A stretch of 64,000 nucleotides of DNA from Streptomyces sp. NRRL F-5126 (GCF_000721265.1 NZ_JOFZ01000001.1:1-64000); one strand, 5' to 3'. Shown: positions 26,950 to 36,517, counted from the first letter of the stretch. Notes: generated by a model from the letters alone, not told the origin. Numbers and translations: made by a program.

Positions 26950-28335
26950 TCAGGGGCGCAGCGCCGCTATCGCGTCCGCGAGCGCGGTGGGCACGTCGGG
27001 CACGAGCGTGTGCACGCCGTCCCGTACGACGTGGCGGCCGGCCACCACGGTATGGCGCACGTCGGCCGCTGACGCGGCGAATACGGCGGTCTCCGCACCG
27101 ATCGCAGGCCGTGCACCCGCCGTTCTGACGGAGTCGAGGGCGACGGTCGCCAGGTCGGCGGGCGCTCCCGGCTCGATGACGCCCGCGTCGGGGCGGCCGA
27201 GGGCCGCGTGGCCTGTGGCCGATGCCGCGCGCAGCAGTGCGGCCGCGGTCCAGTGGCCGCGCCTGCGGGTGCGCAGGCGCTCGTCGAGCTCCATGGCGCG
27301 GGCCTCTTCGAGCAGGTCGATGACGGCGTGGCTGTCGCTGCCGAGCGAGAGGGGGGAGCCCGCCGCTTCGAGGGCGACGGCGGGGCCGATGCCGTCGGCG
27401 AGGTCGCGCTCGGTCGTCGGGCACATGCACGTGCCGGTACGGGAGGAGCCGATGAGTTCGACGTCCTGGTCGGTCAGGTGCGTGGCGTGTACGGCCGTGG
27501 TGCGGGGGCCCAGCACACCGTGATCGGCGAGGAGCGCGGCCGGAGTACGGCCGTGCACCTCGCGGCAGGCGTCGTTCTCCGCGGTCTGCTCGGACAGGTG
27601 GATGTGCAGGGGCGCGTCGTGCGCCTCGGCCCAGGCGGCGACGGTGGCCATCTGATCGGCGGGCACGGCGCGTACGGAGTGGAGGGCCGCGCCGATGAGT
27701 GCCTGGCCGGGGTCGGCCGGCCGCAGGGCGGAGACGCGCTCGGCCCAGTCGTCGGCGGTGCCGTCGGAGAAACGGAGTTGCTCGCGGGTGAGGGGCGCGC
27801 CACCGCGCTTCGCCGAGGGTGCGGAGGAGAGGTACAGGGTGTCGAGGAGGGTGATGCGGATGCCGGCTTCGGCGGCGGCGGCGATGAGGGCCTCGCCCAT
27901 GGCGTTGGGGTCGGCGTAGGGAGTGCCGTCGGGCGCGTGGTGCAGGTAGTGGAATTCGCCGACGGCGGTGATCCCCGCGAGGGCCATCTCGGCATACGTG
28001 GCGCGGGCCAGCGCGTGGTACGTGTCGGGTGTGAGGCGGGCGGCCGTGCCGTACATGACGTCGCGCCAGGTCCAGAAGGTGCCGCTGCCGACCTGCACCT
28101 CGGACCGCAGGGCGCGGTGGAAGGCGTGGCTGTGGGCGTTGGCCAGGCCGGGCACGGTGAGGCCGCGCAGTGCGGCCGCGCCGGGCGGTGGCGCCGGGAC
28201 ACCCGGGTGGACGGCGGTGATGCGGCCGTTCGAGGTCTCGACCGTCACGCCCGGCTCGACGCGACTGCCGAGCCAGGCGTGCTCGAGCCAGTAGGTGGCG
28301 GCGCTGCTGCCGGCGGCGCTGGTGCTCATGCGCAC
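26950..28335 (-). CDS. hutF: Formimidoylglutamate deiminase
   Basis: A 461-residue amidohydrolase converting N-formimidoyl-L-glutamate to N-formyl-L-glutamate and ammonia. [12 protein letters not shown] holds the metal Hx[24 protein letters not shown] and [12 protein letters not shown] give the remaining ligands in order. The GTG at 28335 has GGAAGG six bases ahead, and an ATG two codons later (28329) overlaps the upstream stop as ATGA, so either may be used. Its presence means this organism uses the two-step deiminase route rather than direct formiminoglutamase. Confidence 0.93.
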   Translation of the reverse strand: MRMSTSAAGSSAATYWLEHAWLGSRVEPGVTVETSNGRITAVHPGVPAPPPGAAALRGLTVPGLANAHSHAFHRALRSEVQVGSGTFWTWRDVMYGTAARLTPDTYHALARATYAEMALAGITAVGEFHYLHHAPDGTPYADPNAMGEALIAAAAEAGIRITLLDTLYLSSAPSAKRGGAPLTREQLRFSDGTADDWAERVSALRPADPGQALIGAALHSVRAVPADQMATVAAWAEAHDAPLHIHLSEQTAENDACREVHGRTPAALLADHGVLGPRTTAVHATHLTDQDVELIGSSRTGTCMCPTTERDLADGIGPAVALEAAGSPLSLGSDSHAVIDLLEEARAMELDERLRTRRRGHWTAAALLRAASATGHAALGRPDAGVIEPGAPADLATVALDSVRTAGARPAIGAETAVFAASAADVRHTVVAGRHVVRDGVHTLVPDVPTALADAIAALRP

Positions 28336-29552
28336 GCGAGTCCTTCCAGTACGTCGGCGAGGGCGCGCACGCCGGCCACGCAGTCGTCCTCGGTGGCGGA
28401 CTCCGCCGGGGAGTGCGAGATCCCGGTGGGGTTGCGCACGAACAGCATGGCGGTCGGGACGGAGGCGGAGAGTATCCCCGCGTCGTGTCCCGCGCCCGAG
28501 GGGATCACGGGGAGCGGGGTGGTGGAGGTACGGCCGAGGATACGGGCGAGTTCGTCACGCAGGGCGTGGCCGAACTCCACGAGGGGTGTGAAGGACTCGC
28601 GTACGACGTCGAGTTGGACGCCTGAGCGGGTGGCCGCGTCGCGGGCGGCCGACTCGACGGCGCCGACGACGGTGTCGAGGGACGAGGGGTCGGCGGCTCG
28701 GGAGTCGAGCCAGGCACTGACGAGGGAGGGGATGGCGTTGACACCACCGGGCTGCACGAGGACCTTGCCGAAGGTCGCGAGAGCACCGGCGAGTTCCGCC
28801 TCGCGGCGGGCCGCGAGCACGGTCTCCGCGTAGGGCAGCATCGGGTCACGGCGGTCCTCGATGCGGGTGGTGCCCGCGTGGTTGGCCTCGCCGTGGAAGT
28901 CGAACCGCCAGCGGCCGTGCGGCCACACGGCGGAGGCGAGGCCGACGGGCGCGTCGGTGAGGTCGAGCGCCCGGCCCTGTTCGACGTGCAGTTCCACGAG
29001 CGCGCCGATGCGGCCGAGGCGTTCGGGGTCGGGGCCGATGGCGTCGGGGTCGTAGCCGGCGGCCTCCATGGCCTGCGGCAGCGTGGTGCCGTCGGCGGCT
29101 CGGAGGGCTTGGGCCTGCTCGCGGGTCAGTTGGCCGGCCGACAGCCGGGATCCGACGCAGGCGACGCCGAAGCGTGCGCCCTCCTCGTCGCCGAAGGCGG
29201 TGATGGCGAGCGGCTTGGTGAGTCGCGTGCCGCGGGCACGGAGTTCGTCGAGCGCCGCGAAGGCGGAGACGACGCCGAGCGGGCCGTCGAAGGCTCCGCC
29301 GTCGGGGACGGAGTCGAGGTGGGAGCCGGTGACGACGGCGTCCCCGGCCTCGGGGTCGCCGAGCCACGCCCACAGGTTGCCGTTGCGGTCGGTCTCGTTG
29401 CGCAGGCCCCTGGACTCGGCCTGCTCGCGGAACCAGGCGCGGCAGTCGGTGTCGGCTCCCGTCCAGGCGTAGCGGCGGTAGCCGCCGGTGGAGGCCTCGC
29501 GTCCGATGCGCGCGAGGTCGTCCCACATCGTCTGGAAGGCGGCGGTGGTCAC
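28326..29552 (-). CDS. M20-family amidohydrolase in hut operon
   Basis: A 408-residue M20 metallohydrolase of the allantoate amidohydrolase / N-carbamoyl-amino-acid hydrolase branch. [18 protein letters not shown] holds the His and bridging Asp, [10 protein letters not shown] the catalytic Glu pair, [11 protein letters not shown] and [11 protein letters not shown] further conserved blocks, and [10 protein letters not shown] the late His ligand. All positions are intact. Its start overlaps the hutU stop (GTGA) and its stop overlaps hutF. Since hutF produces N-formylglutamate and no hutG lies here, removal of the formyl group is a reasonable role, but allantoate-type activity is the automatic family name. 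Confidence 0.85.
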   Translation of the reverse strand: MTTAAFQTMWDDLARIGREASTGGYRRYAWTGADTDCRAWFREQAESRGLRNETDRNGNLWAWLGDPEAGDAVVTGSHLDSVPDGGAFDGPLGVVSAFAALDELRARGTRLTKPLAITAFGDEEGARFGVACVGSRLSAGQLTREQAQALRAADGTTLPQAMEAAGYDPDAIGPDPERLGRIGALVELHVEQGRALDLTDAPVGLASAVWPHGRWRFDFHGEANHAGTTRIEDRRDPMLPYAETVLAARREAELAGALATFGKVLVQPGGVNAIPSLVSAWLDSRAADPSSLDTVVGAVESAARDAATRSGVQLDVVRESFTPLVEFGHALRDELARILGRTSTTPLPVIPSGAGHDAGILSASVPTAMLFVRNPTGISHSPAESATEDDCVAGVRALADVLEGLACA

Positions 29553-31222
29553 TTGCCCTCCTCCTGCGCCTGCTCGCGCATCGGGACGCGGACGCCCTTG
29601 GCCTCGGCGACGGCCTCGGCCTCCTCGTACCCGGCGTCGACGTGGCGGATGACGCCCATGCCCGGGTCGTTGGTGAGGACGCGGCGGATCTTCTCGCCCG
29701 CGAGGGGTGTGCCGTCGGCGACCGTGACCTGCCCCGCGTGCAGGGAGCGGCCCATGCCGACGCCGCCGCCGTGGTGGATGGAGACCCAGGAGGCGCCGGA
29801 GGAGACGTTGACCATGGCGTTGAGCAGCGGCCAGTCGGCGATGGCGTCGGAGCCGTCGCGCATGGCCTCGGTCTCGCGGTAGGGGGAGGCGACGGAGCCG
29901 GTGTCGAGGTGGTCGCGGCCGATCGCGAGGGGCGCGGCGAGCTCGCCGGAGGCCACCATGTCGTTGAAGCGCTCGCCGGCGCGGTCGCGCTCGCCGTAGC
30001 CGAGCCAGCAGATGCGGGCGGGCAGGCCCTGGAAGTGGACGCGCTCCTGCGCCAGGGTGATCCAGCGGTGCAGCGACTCGTTCTCCGGGAAGAGGTCGAG
30101 GATCGCCTTGTCCGTCTTGTGGATGTCGGACGCCTCGCCGGACAGCGCGGCCCACCGGAAGGGGCCCTTGCCCTCGCAGAACAGCGGCCTGATGTAGGCG
30201 GGGACGAAGCCCGGGTAGTCGAAGGCGCGCTCGTAACCGGCGAGCTTGGCCTCACCGCGCAGGGAGTTGCCGTAGTCGAAGACCTCGGCCCCCGCGTCCT
30301 GGAAGCCGACCATGGCCTCGACGTGCCGGGCCATGGATTCGCGGGCGCGGGTGGTGAAGTCGGCGGGCTTCTCGGCGGCGTAGGCGGCCATGTCGTCGAA
30401 GTCGACGCCGACCGGCAGGTAGGAGAGGGGGTCGTGCGCGGAGGTCTGGTCGGTGACGATGTCGATCGGGGCGCCGTCGGCGAGCATCCGGGGCAGCACC
30501 TCGGCGGCGTTGCCGAGCAGGCCGATGGACAGGGGGCGGCGGGCGTCCCTGGCCTCGACGGCGAGTTGCAGGGCGTGCTCGACGCTGTCGGCGCGCACGT
30601 CGAGGTAGCGGTGCTCGATGCGCCGTTCGATGGCGCGCGGGTCGCAGTCGACGCAGATGGCGACGCCGTCGTTCATGGTGACGGCCAGGGGCTGGGCGCC
30701 GCCCATGCCGCCGAGGCCCGCGGTGAGCGTGATCGTTCCCGCGAGCGTGCCGTTGAAGCGCTTGGCGGCGACGGCCGCGAACGTCTCGTAGGTGCCCTGG
30801 AGGATGCCCTGGGTGCCGATGTAGATCCAGGATCCCGCGGTCATCTGCCCGTACATCGTCAGGCCGAGCGCCTCCAGGCGGCGGAACTCCTCCCAGTTCG
30901 ACCAGTCGCCGACGAGGTTCGAGTTGGCGATCAGGACGCGCGGGGCCCACTCGTGGGTCTGCATCACGCCGACGGGGCGGCCGGACTGGACGAGCATCGT
31001 CTCGTCCTGCTTGAGGGTGCGCAGCGTGCGGACCATGGCGTCGAAGGAGCGCCAGTCGCGGGCGGCCTTGCCGGTGCCGCCGTAGACGACGAGCTTCTCC
31101 GGGTGCTCGGCCACCTCGGGGTCGAGGTTGTTCTGGAGCATGCGCAGGGCGGCTTCCTGCTGCCATCCCAGGGCGCTGAGCTGGGAGCCGCGAGGGGCCC
31201 TGACAAGGCGAGGCTCTGACAT
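29549..31222 (-). CDS. hutU: Urocanate hydratase
   Basis: A 557-residue NAD-dependent urocanase, full length. The family signature block appears as [18 protein letters not shown], which includes the active-site Cys, with [19 protein letters not shown] in the NAD-binding domain. It converts urocanate to imidazolonepropionate. It is the first gene of the hut operon hutU - M20 - hutF - hutI, with GGAGGAG nine bases ahead of its ATG and a recognisable promoter at 31270-31298. Histidine ammonia-lyase is absent from the operon. Confidence 0.96.
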   Translation of the reverse strand: MSEPRLVRAPRGSQLSALGWQQEAALRMLQNNLDPEVAEHPEKLVVYGGTGKAARDWRSFDAMVRTLRTLKQDETMLVQSGRPVGVMQTHEWAPRVLIANSNLVGDWSNWEEFRRLEALGLTMYGQMTAGSWIYIGTQGILQGTYETFAAVAAKRFNGTLAGTITLTAGLGGMGGAQPLAVTMNDGVAICVDCDPRAIERRIEHRYLDVRADSVEHALQLAVEARDARRPLSIGLLGNAAEVLPRMLADGAPIDIVTDQTSAHDPLSYLPVGVDFDDMAAYAAEKPADFTTRARESMARHVEAMVGFQDAGAEVFDYGNSLRGEAKLAGYERAFDYPGFVPAYIRPLFCEGKGPFRWAALSGEASDIHKTDKAILDLFPENESLHRWITLAQERVHFQGLPARICWLGYGERDRAGERFNDMVASGELAAPLAIGRDHLDTGSVASPYRETEAMRDGSDAIADWPLLNAMVNVSSGASWVSIHHGGGVGMGRSLHAGQVTVADGTPLAGEKIRRVLTNDPGMGVIRHVDAGYEEAEAVAEAKGVRVPMREQAQEEGK

Positions 31223-31262
31223 GGCGGGTTACTCCTCCGCGAGCGATCCGGCGTGAACTGGT

Positions 31263-31298
31263 TATTCATATCCTGACGTGCTGAATATTTTTAGTCAA
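31263..31298 (-). promoter_or_regulatory. Predicted hut operon promoter with overlapping inverted repeat
   Basis: Reading the minus strand, TTGACT (31293-31298) is 17 bases from CAGGAT (31270-31275), a good housekeeping-type pair 48 bases ahead of hutU. TATTCA at 31263-31268 and TGAATA at 31282-31287 form a 6-bp inverted repeat across the -10, which could be an operator. The segment is strikingly A/T-rich for this genome. Confidence 0.6.
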
Positions 31299-31341
31299 CA
31301 GGGCCCGGCGGGACGATGGGCGCATCAAGCATGATGGGCAC

Positions 31342-32718
31342 ATGCACACGGGTGAGACAGAGACCGACATACAGGGCAGGGCGGCGGGCCGGGGCGAGGC
31401 GGCCGCCGCCAGGCGGGAGCGCGCCGTGCGGGCTGCCGTGGCCGAGGGGCTCATCAGCGACGAGCAGCCCGTGGTGGGCCTGCTCGACGTGGCGGGTATC
31501 CGCGAGTCCGCCGCCGCGCTGCGCACGGCTTTCGCCGCGGCGCTGCCGCCGGGCACGCCGGTGCTGCACGCCTTCGCGGTGAAGGCCTCGCCGCTCGTCG
31601 CCGTGGTGCGGCTGCTGCGCGAGGAGGGCGTGGGCGCCGAGGTCGCGAGCCCGGGCGAGCTGGCGCTCGCGCGCGCCGCCGGGATGGCGGCGGGCGCGAT
31701 CGTGCTCGACTCCCCCGCCAAGACGACCGCCGAGCTGCGGCAGGCGCTGGACCTGGGCATCGCGGTCAACGCCGACAACGCCCAGGAGCTGGCGCGGCTC
31801 GACGCGCTCGTCGACGGGCGCGAGACGGCCTCCCCGCTCGGCGTCCGGGTCAACCCGCAGACCGGCACGGGCTCGATCGGCGCGACCTCGACAGCCACGT
31901 CGACGTCGAAGTTCGGGGTGGCGCTGCGCGACGAGGGCGCGCGCGAGTGGCTCGTCGAGGCGTACGCGCGCCGCCCCTGGCTGACCCGGCTGCACGCGCA
32001 CTCCGGCTCGCAGGGCGTGCCGCTCGCGCTGAGCGCCGAGGGCATCAGGGCGCTGTACGAGCTGGCCGAGGAGATCAACGCGGCGGCCGGCAGGCGGCAG
32101 ATCGACACGCTCGACATCGGCGGCGGCCTCCCGGTGAACTTCGCCTCGGACGAGCACACGCCCGGCTACGGGGAGTACGTGCGCGTGCTCAAGGAGACGG
32201 TGCCCGGGCTGTTCGACGGCAGGTACGGCCTGGTGACGGAGTTCGGCAGGTCCCTGCTCGCCAAGCACGGCACGGTACTGGCCAAGGTCGAGTACACGAA
32301 GTCCGCAGGCAAGCGCCCCATAGCCGTGACGCACGCGGGCGTCCAGGTGGCGACGCGCACGGTCTACGCGCCTCAGTCGTGGCCGCTGCGGATCGCCGTG
32401 TTCGACGCGAAGGGCGAGCCGCGCACCGGCGAGCCGATCGCCCAGGACGTGGCGGGCCCCGCCTGCTTCTCGGGCGACCTGCTGGCGACGGACAGGCCGC
32501 TGCCCAGGATCGAGCAGGGCGAGCTGGTCGCGGCGCTGGACACGGGGGCGTACTACTTCGCGCACCACTACGCCTACAACAGCCTGCCGCGGCCCGGCGT
32601 GCACGGCTTCACGGCCCCGGACGACGGTCCGGTGTCCTTCGCGACGGTGCGGACGCCGCAGACGGTCGAGGAGATCGTCGCCGAGTCGGGCGGCGCCCAC
32701 CGGGACGCGCTGATCTGA
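31342..32718 (+). CDS. Fold-type III PLP decarboxylase (diaminopimelate decarboxylase-like)
   Basis: A 458-residue group IV decarboxylase-like protein. The PLP Lys lies in HAFAVKASPLVAVV, the glycine-rich phosphate loop in LDIGGGLPVNF, and GPACFSGDLLA carries the Cys that crosses the subunit interface in DapDC/ornithine decarboxylases. The C-terminal Tyr region is GAYYFAHHYAYN. It lacks the strict LysA signature around the substrate, so the amino acid decarboxylated is open. It is divergent from the hut operon and monocistronic. A catabolic or D/L-amino-acid role is possible; true lysA is probably elsewhere. Confidence 0.8.
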   Translation: MHTGETETDIQGRAAGRGEAAAARRERAVRAAVAEGLISDEQPVVGLLDVAGIRESAAALRTAFAAALPPGTPVLHAFAVKASPLVAVVRLLREEGVGAEVASPGELALARAAGMAAGAIVLDSPAKTTAELRQALDLGIAVNADNAQELARLDALVDGRETASPLGVRVNPQTGTGSIGATSTATSTSKFGVALRDEGAREWLVEAYARRPWLTRLHAHSGSQGVPLALSAEGIRALYELAEEINAAAGRRQIDTLDIGGGLPVNFASDEHTPGYGEYVRVLKETVPGLFDGRYGLVTEFGRSLLAKHGTVLAKVEYTKSAGKRPIAVTHAGVQVATRTVYAPQSWPLRIAVFDAKGEPRTGEPIAQDVAGPACFSGDLLATDRPLPRIEQGELVAALDTGAYYFAHHYAYNSLPRPGVHGFTAPDDGPVSFATVRTPQTVEEIVAESGGAHRDALI

Positions 32719-32748
32719 CGCCCGGGCAGGAGCCGTGCGCCCCACCCC

Positions 32749-33390
32749 TCACATCGCGTTGCCCCGGACCAGGGCGGCGGCCGCCCGGGCGGCCCGCTCG
32801 GCGGTCTCCTCGTCGGACAGGCGGGAGTGGGTGAGGAGGCCGCCCGCGTCCAGGGCCGTGTAGCCGTGGGCGAGCGCGAAGAGCTGCTCGAGCACCGCCA
32901 GGGCCCGGGCGGGATCCGGGTGGCCCGCCTCCCGGGTGAGGTCGAGCAGCAGCGCCATGAGTTCCCGTCCGGCCCCGGCCAGCTCGCCGTTCCGCAGGTG
33001 CCTCAGCTCCCGGGCGTAGACGACGTCGAGCCCGGCCCCGCGGGCGCCGACGTAGCGCACGTAGGCACCGATGGCGGCCGCGAGCCGGTCGACCGGTTCG
33101 GCGCCCCCCGCGTCGGCGGCGGCCCGCAGCGCCCCCGTGAGCTCCTGGGCGGCCTGCGTGGCGACGACGGCGAGCAGTTCGTCGCGGTCGCGGAAGTGGC
33201 GGTAGGGGGCCGCGGCGCTCACGCCGAGCCTGCGGGCGAGCTCGGCGACCGAGAATCCCGCGAGCCCCGACTCGGACAGCAGTGCGAAGCTCTCGGCGAC
33301 CAGCGCCGCCCTGAGCCGCCCCCTGGCCGGACGCGTGCCCGCGCGCCCGGCCGCGCCCGCACGTTCCGTTCCATCCCTCTCGCCGGCCAC
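32749..33390 (-). CDS. TetR-family repressor, probable regulator of the divergent SDR gene
   Basis: A 213-residue TetR regulator. The N-terminal HTH (about residues 26-70) reads FSVAELARRLGVSAAAPYRH followed by FRDRDELLAVVATQ, the standard tetR helix-turn-helix and linker. The C-terminal ligand domain resembles the WHG-type group. GTG 33390 is preferred since AGGAGG lies nine bases upstream; a TTG at 33411 would place that site inside the gene. It is divergent from an SDR gene across an 85-bp gap that contains a symmetrical operator, so local repression is likely. Confidence 0.88.
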   Translation of the reverse strand: MAGERDGTERAGAAGRAGTRPARGRLRAALVAESFALLSESGLAGFSVAELARRLGVSAAAPYRHFRDRDELLAVVATQAAQELTGALRAAADAGGAEPVDRLAAAIGAYVRYVGARGAGLDVVYARELRHLRNGELAGAGRELMALLLDLTREAGHPDPARALAVLEQLFALAHGYTALDAGGLLTHSRLSDEETAERAARAAAALVRGNAM

Positions 33391-33404
33391 CTCGGCATCC
33401 CTCC

Positions 33405-33434
33405 TTGACAACTTTGTTAGAGGGTTCTTACTTT
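33405..33434 (+). promoter_or_regulatory. Predicted promoter of the SDR gene
   Basis: TTGACA at 33405-33410 and TACTTT at 33429-33434 with an 18-base spacer form a near-consensus housekeeping promoter, 42 bases ahead of the SDR start. Confidence 0.65.
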
Positions 33435-33451
33435 AAAAGTGATAGCCCTCT
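33419..33451. promoter_or_regulatory. 33-bp palindromic operator, likely TetR site
   Basis: AGAGGG (33419-33424) and CCCTCT (33446-33451) are exact outer arms, ACTTT and AAAGT (33430-33440) exact inner arms around a central A, with 5-base spacers equal on both sides. The palindrome covers the -10 and the expected start point, so a bound TetR dimer would block initiation. Confidence 0.65.
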
Positions 33452-33475
33452 TACTTCAATGGATGCGAGGTCATC

Positions 33476-34213
33476 ATGGATGGAATCGACGGCAAGGTCG
33501 TGGCTCTCACGGGCGCGAGCAGCGGGATCGGAGCGGCGACCGCGTCACTCCTGGCGGCCCGCGGCGCGAAGGTCGTCCTCGGGGCGCGCCGCGCCGAGCG
33601 GCTCGAGGCGCTGGCGGCCCGCATCACGGCGGACGGCGGCAGCGCCGCCTGGGCCGAGGTGGACGTGCGGCGGCGCTCCGACCTCGCGGGCCTGGTCGCG
33701 CTCGCCCGCGAGCGGTACGGCGCGCTCGACGTCCTCGTCAGCAACGCCGGAATCGGCCCCATCTCGCCGCTCGACGAACTGCGCGTCGACGACTGGGACC
33801 GGATGGTCGACGTCAACCTCAAGGGCGTCCTGCACGGGATCGCGGCGGCGCTGCCGGTCTTCCGGGAGCAAGGGCGCGGGCACTTCGTCAACGTGATCTC
33901 CACCGCCGGCCTGCGCATCGTCCCCGATCAGGCGGTGTACGCCGCGACGAAGAACGCGGTCCGCACCCTCACCGAGGGCCTGCGTCAGGAAGCCGGTCCC
34001 GACCTGCGGGTGACCATGGTCTCCCCGGGCTATGTCGGCACGGAGTTCGCGGACTCCGTGACCAGCCCGTCGGTCAGGGCCCGGGTGCGGGAGACCGGCC
34101 GCGGCATCGCCATCCCGCCGGAGGCGATCGCCCGCGCCATCGCCTTCGCGGTCGAGCAGCCCGCCCAGGTGGACGTCGGCGACATCGTCGTCCGCCCCAC
34201 GGCCCAGGGCTGA
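33476..34213 (+). CDS. Short-chain dehydrogenase/reductase (SDR)
   Basis: A 245-residue classical SDR. The dinucleotide loop is TGASSGIGAATA (residues 11-22), LVSNAGIGPISP is the NAG block, the catalytic Ser lies near VNVISTAGLR and the YxxxK pair in YAATKNAVRTL. A basic GARRAER after strand two suggests NADP(H) preference. GAGG lies six bases upstream of ATG 33476. It is controlled by a promoter overlapped by a palindrome next to a divergent TetR gene, a typical inducible detoxification pair. The substrate is unknown. Confidence 0.9.
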   Translation: MDGIDGKVVALTGASSGIGAATASLLAARGAKVVLGARRAERLEALAARITADGGSAAWAEVDVRRRSDLAGLVALARERYGALDVLVSNAGIGPISPLDELRVDDWDRMVDVNLKGVLHGIAAALPVFREQGRGHFVNVISTAGLRIVPDQAVYAATKNAVRTLTEGLRQEAGPDLRVTMVSPGYVGTEFADSVTSPSVRARVRETGRGIAIPPEAIARAIAFAVEQPAQVDVGDIVVRPTAQG

Positions 34214-34396
34214 CGGCACGTCCGATCGGAAACGATCGCGATCAGACGCGTTCTCGCATATGCCACGTTCATAACTGGGAATCTTCGGACGGAACATTGC
34301 CGACGCCCCTCCAGCGCCGGAAGCAGTGCGTAGTGTCGCGGTCACAGTTACCGCACGGGTGTGCGCCGGCACACCCGACTGGGGGAGGGACTCCGC

Positions 34397-34795
34397 GTGC
34401 CCGGAATCGACGCATGCCTGGACGAGGCGATGGCCTTGCCGGGAGCGCGCGGCGCGTCGGTCGTCGACTGGACGAGCGGGCTCGCCCTCGGCACGGCGGG
34501 CGAGTCCCCGGGCGGCGACGCGGAGGCGACGGCCGCCGAGACGGCGGAACTGGCGCGCGCCGCCGCCGAGTACGCGACGTTCGCGCCCGAAGCGGCGGCT
34601 TCCGAGGCGGACAAGGGCCTGCCCGTGGAGGACGTGATCGTCTCGACCCGCACCGGTTACCACCTCCTGTGCTTCGTGGAGACGACGTTCGACAGCAGCG
34701 TCTTCATCCACCTGTGGCTCGACGGCGCCACCGGCAACCTCGCGCTCGCCCGCATCCGCATGCGGCAGCTGGCACAGCGGATGGTGCTCGGATGA
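34397..34795 (+). CDS. Roadblock/LC7-like protein, first of the cluster
   Basis: A 132-residue roadblock-type protein. SVVDWTSGLALG (about residues 22-33) is the strand-turn seen in actinobacterial Roadblock/LC7 proteins, followed by an Ala/Glu-rich helix and RTGYHLLCFVETTFDSSVFI then LDGATGNLALARIRMRQL. GTG 34397 follows GGAGGGA by six bases. Such domains normally partner small Ras-like GTPases. The next gene starts within its stop codon (ATGA), so it is translated together with the PATAN-like protein. Confidence 0.72.
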   Translation: MPGIDACLDEAMALPGARGASVVDWTSGLALGTAGESPGGDAEATAAETAELARAAAEYATFAPEAAASEADKGLPVEDVIVSTRTGYHLLCFVETTFDSSVFIHLWLDGATGNLALARIRMRQLAQRMVLG

Positions 34796-35568
34796 CCCGA
34801 CGCGCGGTCTCCCCCATGCTGCTGCGCCTCGCCGAGGAGCGCGCGACCGGCGCCCTGCTGCGCGACCACGGCACCCTCTACCTCTCCGATGGCCGGATCG
34901 TGCACGCGGAGAGCCCTGCCGCGCCCGGCGTCGACGTCCTGCTCACCGCGGGCGGCCGGCTGCCGCGCACGAGCTGGCAGGAGGCCGTCGACAAGGCGGG
35001 CGCGCGCGGCGCGGTGGGTCGCCACTTGGTCGACAGCGGCCGCGTAGGCGGCGGCGAGCTGGAGATATGCCACCTGGGCGCGATGTTCGACGCGGCGTTC
35101 TTCGCACTCGCGCCCGCCGGCGGGCCGACCAGGTTCCGTTACGGCGTCGCCCACTGGTTCGGCACCGTGCGGCCCGTGTCCGCGGCCGCCGTCGAGCGCG
35201 AAACGCTCCGCCGCCGCGAACTGCTCGACGCGGTCTGGCCGTACGAGGCCGTCGACAGCGCCCCCGTCGTCGCCCGCCCTCCCGCGCCGGGCCAGGCCGT
35301 CACCCGCAGGCAGCGCGACCTGCTCGCCATGGCCGACGGCACCAGGTCGCCGGCCACGATCGCCTGGGCGCTCGGCCGGCCCGCCTTCCACACCCTGCTC
35401 GACGTGCGGCGGCTCGCCGCCGCTGGGCTCGTGGACACGCCCCAGGGCCCGCCGCCCGCGCCGCAGGAGACCGCCGGGGCGGTGCCCCCATGGGTCGCGG
35501 CCATCTCCGACGACCCCGACATCGCCCTGCTGCGCAGGCTGCGCGACGCCCTGGAGGCAACCCTGTGA
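34792..35568 (+). CDS. PATAN/DUF4388-like protein linked to roadblock genes
   Basis: A 258-residue cytoplasmic protein. The N-terminal 60 residues, LRLAEERATGALLRDHGTLY then LSDGRIVHAESP, match the DUF4388 (PATAN) pattern in which a short beta-rich domain reads out GTPase or regulator signalling. RHLVDSGRVGGGELE and a winged-helix-like stretch (ATIAWALGRPAFHTLLDVRR) follow. The ATG overlaps the previous stop. Members often occur beside roadblock proteins and MglA-like GTPases, yet no GTPase is present here. Function is inferred only as signalling. Confidence 0.65.
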   Translation: MTRRAVSPMLLRLAEERATGALLRDHGTLYLSDGRIVHAESPAAPGVDVLLTAGGRLPRTSWQEAVDKAGARGAVGRHLVDSGRVGGGELEICHLGAMFDAAFFALAPAGGPTRFRYGVAHWFGTVRPVSAAAVERETLRRRELLDAVWPYEAVDSAPVVARPPAPGQAVTRRQRDLLAMADGTRSPATIAWALGRPAFHTLLDVRRLAAAGLVDTPQGPPPAPQETAGAVPPWVAAISDDPDIALLRRLRDALEATL

Positions 35569-35650
35569 TCCCCCGCTCCCCCGCCGACCATGCCCCGACC
35601 ACCGCGTCATGAGGCGCACGCTGCGGCAACGCGCCGAAAGGAGACAGCTG

Positions 35651-36043
35651 TTGACGGCAGAGGCCGACGTCCTCGGCGAGCTGAGGCGGCTCAGGGCCCG
35701 CCTCCCGCAGGTCACGGGTGCACTCGCGGCGAGCGCCGACGGGCTGGTGCTCGCCCGGGAGACGGCGGGCGACGAGGCGGAAGGCGTGGCGGCGCTGACC
35801 GCCGCCGCGCTGGGCGTCGCCCAGCGCCTGACGGACACCACGGGTCAGGGCGCCTTCCGCGAGCTGCTCGTACGCGGCGAGCGCGGCTACGTCGCCACGT
35901 ACGCGGCGGGCTCGTCCGCGGTGCTGACGCTGCTGGCCGAGCCGCGCGTCAACGTGGGCCGGCTGCACCTGGAGGCCCGCAGGTCGAGCGCCCGCGTCGG
36001 CGCACTCGTGGACGGCGCACTCGAACGATTGGAGAACGCCTGA
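35651..36043 (+). CDS. Roadblock/LC7-like protein, second of the cluster
   Basis: About 130 residues with the roadblock pattern: LRARLPQVTGALAASADGLV near the start, then AALTAAALGVAQRLTD and LTLLAEPRVNVGRLHLEARR near the end. The preferred start is TTG 35651, eight bases after AAAGGAGA; ATG 35609 gives a longer basic N-terminus but has no ribosome site. It lies between the PATAN-like gene and the third roadblock gene in the same direction. Confidence 0.7.
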   Translation: MTAEADVLGELRRLRARLPQVTGALAASADGLVLARETAGDEAEGVAALTAAALGVAQRLTDTTGQGAFRELLVRGERGYVATYAAGSSAVLTLLAEPRVNVGRLHLEARRSSARVGALVDGALERLENA

Positions 36044-36142
36044 CCGATGACTTCCACACCCGCGAAACCCCCCACGTCCCCGAAGAACCGTGGCCCCCGC
36101 CAGACCAAGGGCGCCACCAGAACCAGAGGAAGTGCGACATCC

Positions 36143-36517
36143 ATGGCCAACACGGAAGCGTCACTCAAGGAAGCCCTCACCACCATCGACGGCGCGATCG
36201 GCGCCGCGCTCGTCGACTACACCAGCGGCATGGCGCTCGGCACGGTCGGCGGCGGCAAGGACCTCGACCTGACGGTCGCGGCCGCGGGCAACACCGACGT
36301 GGTGAGAGCGAAGGTGCGCACGCTGGAGCTGCTCGGCCTCAAGGACGAGATCGAGGACATCCTGATCACGCTCGGCGGCCAGTACCACATGATCCGGCTG
36401 CTCAAGGGACGGGGCAACAACGGGCTGTTCCTCTACCTCGCGCTGGATCGGACCAGAGCGAATCTGGCTATGGCGCGCCACCAGCTGTCCGGCATCGAGG
36501 CGGCGCTGGAGGTCTGA
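36143..36517 (+). CDS. Roadblock/LC7-like protein, third of the cluster
   Basis: A 124-residue protein opening with EASLKEALTTIDGAIGAALV and VDYTSGMALGTVGGG, a version of the roadblock strand-turn close to that of the first gene in the cluster. GRGNNGLFLYLALDRTRANL is the C-terminal strand-helix. ATG 36143 starts directly at the domain; an in-frame ATG at 36047 adds a 32-residue Pro/Lys/Arg-rich tail that may be real, since both starts have only weak ribosome sites. It closes the four-gene roadblock group. Confidence 0.72.
   Translation: MANTEASLKEALTTIDGAIGAALVDYTSGMALGTVGGGKDLDLTVAAAGNTDVVRAKVRTLELLGLKDEIEDILITLGGQYHMIRLLKGRGNNGLFLYLALDRTRANLAMARHQLSGIEAALEV

Noticed and set aside
34397..36517. 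A cvn-type conservon
   Set aside because: Needs a sensor kinase, DUF742 protein and GTPase beside the roadblock gene; none is present.
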